Below are positions 1 through 5,317 of a stretch of DNA of 6,879 nucleotides, piece after piece. Position 1 is the stretch's first letter. Every line of letters starts with the position of its first letter. The translations under genes were made by a program, and so were the position numbers. Location: assembly GCA_023393485.1 (NCBI GenBank), contig JAEWLD010000076.1, positions 1 through 6,879 on the forward strand, given 5' to 3'. The DNA comes from Bacteroidota bacterium (GTDB taxonomy: Bacteria; Bacteroidota; Bacteroidia; Flavobacteriales; Flavobacteriaceae). The notes beneath the pieces were generated by a model. That model searched no databases, had not been told where the DNA came from, and saw nothing but the letters and a program-made list of their open reading frames with translations.

Positions 1-315
1 ATCATGTACATGGTCGAAGGCCCGGAAAATGGGTTTACGAATATTCCTGTCAGCATTTACTGGACAATCGTGACCTTGACGACCGTTGGCTTTGGCGACA
101 TTACGCCCGCAACGCCGCTGGGTCAATTCATATCGATGGTCATCATGATCCTGGGTTATGGCATCATCGCCGTTCCGACCGGAATCGTGACTTCCGAATT
201 CATCGCAAAGAAAAAACCTCATGGCAACACACAGGCTTGCCACGATTGCGGCACGGCTAACCACTATGACGATGCGAATTTTTGTTATCACTGCGGCGCA
301 AATTTGTTGAAATGA
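1..315 (+). CDS. Potassium/ion channel with C-terminal zinc ribbon, 3' part only
   Basis: This is the C-terminal end of a voltage-gated-type cation (probably K+) channel of the inner membrane. The reading frame is open to the left edge, so the voltage-sensor helices S1-S5 lie outside the window, and the Met codon at position 4 is probably internal. Numbering from that Met, a pore helix (about 16-27) leads into the selectivity filter TTVGFGD (26-32), the classic K+ channel signature. It is followed by a hydrophobic S6-like helix (about 42-62). A short basic linker (KKK, 69-71) leads to a tail with CxxC pairs at Cys79/Cys82 and Cys94/Cys97, a compact zinc-ribbon fold. The stop TGA overlaps the miaA start as ATGA, so the two genes are probably cotranscribed and translationally coupled. 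K+ selectivity follows from the filter; the gating signal and the role of the zinc ribbon are unknown. Confidence 0.88.
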   Translation: MMYMVEGPENGFTNIPVSIYWTIVTLTTVGFGDITPATPLGQFISMVIMILGYGIIAVPTGIVTSEFIAKKKPHGNTQACHDCGTANHYDDANFCYHCGANLLK

Positions 316-1226
316 CGGCCAAAAAACATCTTATCATCGTGATCGGGCCAACTGCCATCGGAAAAACCGGACGCGCAATTGAGATTGCGAAACATTTCGG
401 ATGTGAAATCATTTCGGCCGATTCACGTCAATTTTTTAACGAAATGACAATCGGGACAGCCGTTCCGTCAGCCGATGAACTGGCAGCCGTAAAACATCAT
501 TTCATCCAAAACAAATCGATATTCAGAAATTATACGGTCGGTGATTTTGAAAAGGACGCGATCCTGACGCTTGACGAGCTTTATAAAGACAGTGATTTAG
601 CTGTTCTCATCGGCGGATCGGGGTTGTATATCGATGCAGTTTTAAAGGGTTTTGACGATTTTCCCGAAATCGATCCATCGGTACGCGAAGCACTCGCCGT
701 GAAATTTGAATCTAACGGAATCGGTTACCTGCAACAAGAACTGCAACGGCTCGATCCAGACTATTTTCTGGCCGTCGACACAGGAAACCCGCAACGCATG
801 ATGCGCGCGCTCGAAGTGACAATTGGCAGCGGAAAGCCGTTTTCGTCGTATCTAAAAGGACAAACCACCAAGCGAAACTTTACGCCGATTTTAATCGGGC
901 TGACCGCCGAACGCGAAGTGATGTATGACCGGATCAACAGACGCGTCGATATCATGATGGCCGACGGCTTGCTCGATGAAGCGAAAAAACTCTATCCGCA
1001 TCGCGAACTGAACGCATTGCAAACCGTCGGTTACCGTGAGTTATTTGATTATATCGAGGGCAAATATGATTTGGACTTCGCGTTTGCCGAAATCAAGAAA
1101 AACACGCGGCGTTTCGCCAAAAGGCAAATGACCTGGTTCAGGAAAAACCCGGCAATCGAGTGGTTTGATTTTGATATTCCTGCAGAAACGATCATTTCCC
1201 ATATCGACAAAAAAATCCACCAATAA
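312..1226 (+). CDS. miaA: tRNA dimethylallyltransferase MiaA
   Basis: MiaA transfers a dimethylallyl group from DMAPP to N6 of A37 in tRNAs that read UNN codons, the first step to (m)s2i6A, in the cytoplasm. The 304-residue product has the usual length. It shows the P-loop GPTAIGKT (12-19), the substrate-binding ISADSRQF segment with Asp37 (33-41), GGSGLY (101-106), [11 protein letters not shown] (159-169), TVGYREL (238-244) and the C-terminal tRNA-contact stretch [15 protein letters not shown] (264-278). An in-frame ATG at 282 would add ten residues ([10 protein letters not shown]) lying within the channel gene. I chose the ATG at 312 because the product then begins a few residues before the first beta strand, as is normal for the family, and it forms an ATGA overlap with the channel stop. 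The gene ends 4 bases before a strong hairpin terminator. The assignment is secure. Confidence 0.97.
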   Translation: MTAKKHLIIVIGPTAIGKTGRAIEIAKHFGCEIISADSRQFFNEMTIGTAVPSADELAAVKHHFIQNKSIFRNYTVGDFEKDAILTLDELYKDSDLAVLIGGSGLYIDAVLKGFDDFPEIDPSVREALAVKFESNGIGYLQQELQRLDPDYFLAVDTGNPQRMMRALEVTIGSGKPFSSYLKGQTTKRNFTPILIGLTAEREVMYDRINRRVDIMMADGLLDEAKKLYPHRELNALQTVGYRELFDYIEGKYDLDFAFAEIKKNTRRFAKRQMTWFRKNPAIEWFDFDIPAETIISHIDKKIHQ

Positions 1227-1256
1227 AAAACCCGGCCTAAACCGGGTGTTTTTTTA
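1225..1256. terminator. Bidirectional intrinsic terminator between miaA and the response regulator
   Basis: A GC stem, CCCGG (1231-1235) with CCGGG (1242-1246), encloses the six-base loop CCTAAA. It is preceded by an A run (1225-1230) and followed by a T run (1249-1255), so both strands give a hairpin plus U-tract. It serves miaA on the + strand and the response regulator on the - strand. The regulator's stop codon (complement of 1254-1256) lies inside the T run, so the terminator for the minus-strand operon begins at the stop codon itself. Confidence 0.9.
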
Positions 1257-1979
1257 TTTCTGCGCCGCAGCGTCTTTATTCTTGACGACGAGCCTGAAAC
1301 CTTCGCCATGGATGTTGAGGATTTCAACGTCCTCGTCGCGTTTGAGGTATTTCCTGAGTTTGGCGATGTAGACGTCCATGCTTCGCGAGGTGAAATAATT
1401 GTCGTCACGCCAGATCTTGGTCAGGGCAAGTTCTCGCGGCATCAAGTCGTTTTCGTGCAATACAAGCATTTTTAGAAGCTCGTTTTCTTTTGGCGAGAGT
1501 TTGATCGGCTCTTCGTTTTCAAAAGTAAGAAAACGCAATTTCGAATTGAGATGGAATTTTCCGATCTGGAATTCAAATTTAACGTGATCGTTTTTCGTAT
1601 CCGCGGCCTTGCGCTGGATGATTGCCTTGATTTTCATCAGCAGGACTTCGGAATCAAAAGGCTTGTTGAGATAATCGTCGGCGCCGACTTTGTAGCCTTT
1701 CAGGACGTCTTCCTTCATTGACTTGGCAGTCAGGAAAATAATCGGCACTTCCTTGTTTTTCTCCCTGATTTCCTTGGCCAGCGTGTAGCCGTCTTTGTAT
1801 GGCATCATTACGTCGAGAATACAAAGGTCGTACGTGTCCTTTTTGAATTTTTCAAAGCCTTCCATGCCGTTCTTCGCCAATGTGACGTCGAAATCATTAA
1901 GCATCAGGTAGTCTTTCAATATGGCGCCAAAGTTTTGATCGTCCTCAACGAGCAATATCTTCTTGTTTTCTGTTTCCAT
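1254..1979 (-). CDS. OmpR/PhoB-family response regulator (RprY-like)
   Basis: This is a 241-residue transcriptional regulator with an N-terminal receiver domain (about 6-122) and a C-terminal winged-helix DNA-binding domain (about 133-233). The receiver has the full active site: acidic pair Asp13/Asp14, phospho-acceptor Asp56 in LDVMMP, Thr84 in FLTAK, and Lys106 in NKPF. The effector domain shows LSPKENELLKML, IWRDDNYFTSRSMDVYIAKLR (recognition helix about 197-209) and the wing HGEGFRLV, typical of OmpR/PhoB proteins. It lies 31 bp downstream of the histidine kinase on the same strand and is almost certainly its phosphorylation partner. The start ATG at 1979 places MetGluThrGluAsn directly before the first beta strand; no Shine-Dalgarno is visible, as is usual in Bacteroidota. 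It resembles the RprY group of Bacteroidota; the regulon cannot be read from the sequence. The stop codon overlaps the shared terminator. Confidence 0.96.
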   Translation of the reverse strand: METENKKILLVEDDQNFGAILKDYLMLNDFDVTLAKNGMEGFEKFKKDTYDLCILDVMMPYKDGYTLAKEIREKNKEVPIIFLTAKSMKEDVLKGYKVGADDYLNKPFDSEVLLMKIKAIIQRKAADTKNDHVKFEFQIGKFHLNSKLRFLTFENEEPIKLSPKENELLKMLVLHENDLMPRELALTKIWRDDNYFTSRSMDVYIAKLRKYLKRDEDVEILNIHGEGFRLVVKNKDAAAQK

Positions 1980-2010
1980 AGCGGTTTATTGTTATAGTGT
2001 TGTTTTTATC

Positions 2011-3588
2011 TTAATTGATCAGCGGCAGTTTGATTATAAAGGTACTGCCCTTCCCTTTTTCACTTTCGACGAAAATTTGTCCGTTGTGATCGTCGACGAT
2101 TCTTTTCACGTAAGCAAGCCCCAAACCGTGGCCTTTTACGTTATGTAAATCTCCCGTGTGCTCACGGTAGAATTTTTCGAATATCCTTTTCTGCGCAACC
2201 TTGCTCATGCCCGCGCCCTTGTCTTTCACTTTAATGATAACGAAGTCCTTGACGTTTTCTGTATACACATCGATTTTCGGCTTTTCGGGCGAATACTTGA
2301 TCGCATTGTCCAGAATGTTGACAAGGACATTCGTAAAATGGACATCGTTGAGCAGGACAGTTGTACGGGTTGCCTTCAAATGCGTGGCAATCGTGCCTTC
2401 GCGGTCCTCGATGATCAGGTTGACATGCTCGATCGCATCTTCCAAAATGTCGTGTACATCTGTTGATTCCTTGCTGATGTCGAGTTCGCGCTTCTCGAGC
2501 TTTGAAATCCTCAGCACGTTTTCTACCTGGGCATGCATCCGTTTGTTTTCGTCGCGGATCATTTGAAGGTAACGCGCCATGGTTTCAGGGCTTGACGACA
2601 CTTTCGGGCTTTTGATCGCATCGAGCGCGAGGTTGATTGTCGCGATCGGCGTCTTGAATTCATGTGTCATGTTGTTGATGAAATCCGTCTTGATCTGCGA
2701 GATCTGACGTTGCTTGATCAATTGATTGAGCGCACTTGAATACGCAATGATGATGATCAGCGTAAAAACAATCGACAACACCGTAATCCCTACCAATTCA
2801 GAAAAAAGAAACTTCTTCTTTTGCGGAAACGACACCAGCAGCTGGTAACGGCTTTTGCCTTCGTTGTCGCTGAAAATCGGATGAGAGTAGGTCGCATACT
2901 TGTCATACCTGAAATGTTCAGACCGCACTTTCGTGGCCAGGCCGTTGCTGTACACACCAAATTCAAACGGGGTTTTAACGCCGTATTCTTCCATTTCTGC
3001 CTGAAGCAGCGCCTGAAGCTTTTCTGTTGAAACGCGTTCGTGGATCGGCATGATCGAGGCGATGTCGCGTCTGAAAATCTCATATTGGGTTGCTTTCAAC
3101 AATTCGAGATCGCCTGATTTCTCAATTTGTGTATCAGGCATCAGGCTGTGATGCAATCCCGGATTTTCGAGTGTATTGTTATTGTATATTTTGGTGGTTC
3201 GCTTGGCCGTATATGTCTTATTGGCAAGGCTGTCCAATTTTTTATCAAAGAACGAAGAACCGTAGTCCTGTGCTGTAATACTGTTGGAATAAATGATGGT
3301 CTGTTTCGTACTCGGATTTTCCCTTACATAATAAAGCTCCAGGATATCACTGTTCTTAGGCTCGCGGCCGGTGCTGTCCTTCAGTTTTTCGAAATTGTTG
3401 AAATAGCTGAATTCTTCTTGTTTTTGAAGCTTTTCAGCCACATCTCCAATAATTTGCTTTACATGGAAACGGAACTGTTCATCATTGTTCCTGAACGAGG
3501 AATTAAACCAATAAACCTGTACTAAAATAATCCCAATCAGGGAAAGGCTCATTAACAGTACAAGTAGGCGGAAGAATAACCTGTTCAT
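2011..3588 (-). CDS. Membrane sensor histidine kinase (RprX-like)
   Basis: This 525-residue inner-membrane kinase senses an unknown signal and phosphorylates the downstream regulator. The visible order is: TM1 (about 5-27); a periplasmic sensor region of about 235 residues (28-262) with no motif I recognise; TM2 (about 263-288); a short linker without a clear HAMP motif; HisKA (about 297-365) with the phospho-acceptor His309 in the H-box NMTHEFKTP; and HATPase_c (about 410-523). The ATPase has an N-box (NILDNAIKYS, 424-433), G1 box (DKGAGMS, 456-462), F box (IFEKFY, 469-474) and G2 box (GHGLGLAYV, 486-494). All catalytic boxes are intact, so it should be active. The gene precedes the regulator by 31 bp, kinase first. 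A 71-bp gap with tandem repeats separates it from coaE and may hold its own promoter. Confidence 0.95.
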   Translation of the reverse strand: MNRLFFRLLVLLMSLSLIGIILVQVYWFNSSFRNNDEQFRFHVKQIIGDVAEKLQKQEEFSYFNNFEKLKDSTGREPKNSDILELYYVRENPSTKQTIIYSNSITAQDYGSSFFDKKLDSLANKTYTAKRTTKIYNNNTLENPGLHHSLMPDTQIEKSGDLELLKATQYEIFRRDIASIMPIHERVSTEKLQALLQAEMEEYGVKTPFEFGVYSNGLATKVRSEHFRYDKYATYSHPIFSDNEGKSRYQLLVSFPQKKKFLFSELVGITVLSIVFTLIIIIAYSSALNQLIKQRQISQIKTDFINNMTHEFKTPIATINLALDAIKSPKVSSSPETMARYLQMIRDENKRMHAQVENVLRISKLEKRELDISKESTDVHDILEDAIEHVNLIIEDREGTIATHLKATRTTVLLNDVHFTNVLVNILDNAIKYSPEKPKIDVYTENVKDFVIIKVKDKGAGMSKVAQKRIFEKFYREHTGDLHNVKGHGLGLAYVKRIVDDHNGQIFVESEKGKGSTFIIKLPLIN

Positions 3589-3602
3589 CTACACAAAATT
3601 AT

Positions 3603-3646
3603 CATTTTAACATTTGAGTAATTAATGCATTAACCAAACATTAACA
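3603..3646 (-). promoter_or_regulatory. Tandem TTAAC repeats upstream of the kinase-regulator operon (candidate operator)
   Basis: The 71-bp gap between coaE and the kinase contains CATTAAC twice on the + strand, at 3628-3634 and 3639-3645. The repeat starts are exactly 11 bp apart, one helical turn. A third TTAAC lies at 3607-3611, 23 bp (about two turns) away. The first copy is also half of a perfect 12-bp palindrome, TTAATGCATTAA (3622-3633). OmpR/PhoB-family regulators characteristically bind direct repeats with 11-bp spacing; the Bacillus PhoP box is TTAACA-like. Autoregulation by the downstream regulator is therefore plausible. The region is AT-rich, so chance is not excluded. Confidence 0.4.
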
Positions 3647-3659
3647 CGAATTATAAATT

Positions 3660-4244
3660 TTAAATATTCTGCAGTTTTTTAAGAATTTCATTGAACTGGC
3701 GCGCTGCGGTCTGGCGATCTGTATTTTCGATCACATAATCGCTCATCGATGCTTTCCGTGCCTCATCCCACTGGTTTTCAATGCGGTTGAGCACGGCTTC
3801 GCGTGGCACATTATCGCGCTTCATCACGCGCCGGATCCGTATTTCGAGCGGTGCGGTTACCGTAATTACGGCATCACAATCTACGTTGGTTCCCGATTCA
3901 AAAAGAATTGCAGCTTCTTTGACGACAATCGGCTGGTCGGCATTTTTTTTCACCCAGCGTTCGAAATCCGTTCTTACGGCCGGATGGACGATGTCATTGA
4001 GCTGTTTGAGCTTATCGGGATCGTTGAAGACAACCGCAGCGAGTTTTTGCCGGTCGACCTTCTCCCCGACGAGCATTTCATCGCCAAACGCCGACGCGAT
4101 TGCAGCAGCCGTTTGGGGTTTATCGAGAATTTTTTTTGCCTCTTCATCGGCAATATAGACCGGAATGCCTCGGCTTTTGAACAAGTTCGCGATTGTGGTC
4201 TTGCCACTGCCGATGCCGCCGGTCAGTCCTATGATTTTCGTCAT
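3660..4244 (-). CDS. coaE: Dephospho-CoA kinase CoaE
   Basis: CoaE catalyses the last step of coenzyme A synthesis, ATP-dependent phosphorylation of the 3'-hydroxyl of the ribose in dephospho-CoA, in the cytoplasm. The 194-residue product has normal family length. It contains the P-loop GLTGGIGSGKT (6-16), Asp33 in the VYIADEEAKK segment (the family's conserved aspartate after strand 2), the LNDIVHPAV motif (82-90) with the family His-Pro, KEAAILFESG (109-118), corresponding to the usual hydrophobic-LLFE stretch, the lid region RRVMKRDN with R154 to Q158 downstream, and SDYVIEN (168-174). The start ATG overlaps the stop of the upstream glycosyltransferase as ATGA, suggesting translational coupling. 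The gene is followed by the AT-rich gap before the histidine kinase, with no hairpin visible there, so read-through into the kinase operon is possible. Confidence 0.96.
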   Translation of the reverse strand: MTKIIGLTGGIGSGKTTIANLFKSRGIPVYIADEEAKKILDKPQTAAAIASAFGDEMLVGEKVDRQKLAAVVFNDPDKLKQLNDIVHPAVRTDFERWVKKNADQPIVVKEAAILFESGTNVDCDAVITVTAPLEIRIRRVMKRDNVPREAVLNRIENQWDEARKASMSDYVIENTDRQTAARQFNEILKKLQNI

Positions 4245-5239
4245 GCCTTGAAAAATAATTCGGGAAACGCTTCTTCGGGTTTCTTTTTAAGCACTCGCAA
4301 TTTGACGAACGATTCCAAAAAACCATGCCCGTAGCCCATAAATTGTCGCCATACGGCAATAATCGATAAAAAACCGATTTTAACACTTTTGTTTTTCACG
4401 GTCGAAAACACCAACACGAGAAAGAAGTAGATAAAATACAATTTCAGCGGCAAATCCTCGGCGAAAATCAGCAGTAAAACCGACATATAAAAACCGATCA
4501 CAAAGAGCGATGGAAACCAATAGGTCAACTTTGCATATTCTGGAAAACGGGCGTCAAGAATCGGTCTGGCTTTCCCGAATTTGTTGACTTGCAGTGTAAA
4601 TTTTTCCCAGTCAATCCGTCGTTTGTGATAAACATAGGCGCGGGAAAAAAGCTTTGTTTGAAAACCCATTCGCCAGAGCCGCATCGCGAGTTCGGGATCC
4701 TCACCCGGATGGATGTTTCCGAATCCGCCCGATGCCTCAAATGCCTTACGCGACAAACCCATATTAAAACTCCGCGGCTGGAATTTGTCTATTTTTTCAG
4801 AACCGCCACGCACGCCGCCTGTAGTCAGCAACGAAGTCATTGCGAAATTAATCGCTTTTTGGATATCCGAAAATGAGCCAAGAGCCTTATCCGGGCCGCC
4901 AAAACAATCGAAATAATGTGCCTTCAATGCGCGGTCGACTTCGCTGAGATAATGTATTGGGATGATGCAGTCGGAATCAAAAATCAAAAAATACTCGCCT
5001 TTTGCTTTTTTCATCCCGTAATTGCGCGAATCGCCGGGTCCGGTATTTTCTTTAAAATAATACGAAATATTGAGCTTTATTTTATACGAATCGACGATGT
5101 CGCTACACGGATCAACCGAGCCGTCTTCGATGATCACAACTTCAAATGGCAGTTTGTAATCAGTTTGCGAAAGGCTTTCAAGAAGTTCATTGACTTCTTC
5201 GGGCCGATTGTACACCGGAATGATCAGCGAAAAATACAC
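4241..5239 (-). CDS. Family 2 glycosyltransferase with C-terminal membrane segments
   Basis: This membrane-attached GT-A fold enzyme probably adds a sugar from an NDP-sugar to a cell-surface glycan or lipid-linked acceptor; donor and acceptor cannot be read from the sequence. Numbering from the GTG start at 5239 (332 residues), it shows the GT2 opening FSLIIPVYNRP (3-13), IIEDGS (36-41), ENTGPGDSRNYG (64-75), the metal-binding DxD as FDSDC (87-91), NMGLSRKAF and GEDPEL (179-184), the region of the usual catalytic acid. Three hydrophobic segments follow (about 241-260, 265-281, 287-303). The frame stays open to a TTG at 5254, which would add five residues (MLKKV). I prefer GTG because the motif then starts at the usual distance from the N-terminus and because TTG lies within a possible promoter element. 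It overlaps coaE by 4 bases. Confidence 0.9.
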   Translation of the reverse strand: MYFSLIIPVYNRPEEVNELLESLSQTDYKLPFEVVIIEDGSVDPCSDIVDSYKIKLNISYYFKENTGPGDSRNYGMKKAKGEYFLIFDSDCIIPIHYLSEVDRALKAHYFDCFGGPDKALGSFSDIQKAINFAMTSLLTTGGVRGGSEKIDKFQPRSFNMGLSRKAFEASGGFGNIHPGEDPELAMRLWRMGFQTKLFSRAYVYHKRRIDWEKFTLQVNKFGKARPILDARFPEYAKLTYWFPSLFVIGFYMSVLLLIFAEDLPLKLYFIYFFLVLVFSTVKNKSVKIGFLSIIAVWRQFMGYGHGFLESFVKLRVLKKKPEEAFPELFFKA

Positions 5240-5251
5240 TACTTTTTTTAA

Positions 5252-5276
5252 CAAAGATAATCTTTATAAAAAACAA
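5252..5276 (-). promoter_or_regulatory. Possible Bacteroidota-type promoter for the glycosyltransferase-coaE pair
   Basis: On the minus strand, TATCTTTG (complement of 5252-5259) matches the Bacteroidota -7 element TAnnTTTG exactly, and a TTG (complement of 5274-5276) lies upstream. The 14-base spacing is shorter than usual for this promoter class. The upstream TTG also sits in the stem of the preceding terminator. It is placed where a promoter is needed, just after a terminator and just before a gene, but the support is weak. Confidence 0.3.
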
Positions 5277-5299
5277 AAGCCACCGTAAGGCAGCTTTTG
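5268..5299 (-). terminator. Intrinsic terminator after the T9SS cargo gene
   Basis: Read on the minus strand, CAAAAGC (complement of 5293-5299) pairs with GCTTTTG (complement of 5274-5280). The stem continues through two G-U pairs and two G-C pairs to a TTAC tetraloop (5285-5288), giving an 11-bp hairpin. Six T residues follow (complement of 5268-5273). The two wobble pairs form only in the minus-strand RNA, which fits termination of the gene ending 18 bases upstream. Confidence 0.9.
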
Positions 5300-5317
5300 C
5301 GTGTCGGGATTTGATCG

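Noticed and set aside
282..311. Upstream ATG extending MiaA by ten residues
   Set aside because: The extension lies entirely within the channel's zinc-ribbon coding sequence in another frame and precedes the usual MiaA N-terminus.
2158..2566. Open frames of about 100-120 codons on the + strand opposite the histidine kinase
   Set aside because: They lie wholly antisense to the conserved kinase core, their translations show no recognisable domain, and they vanish where the kinase codon pattern changes.
3594..3601. TAATTTTG on the minus strand, an exact match to TAnnTTTG, as a promoter -7 element for the histidine kinase
   Set aside because: It ends only five bases before the start codon, so the transcript would be essentially leaderless, and no TTG lies at the proper upstream distance. 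In such AT-rich sequence the match is probably chance.
3781..4334. Open frames on the + strand opposite coaE
   Set aside because: coaE is full length with all motifs intact; the opposite frames show no domain and no plausible start context.
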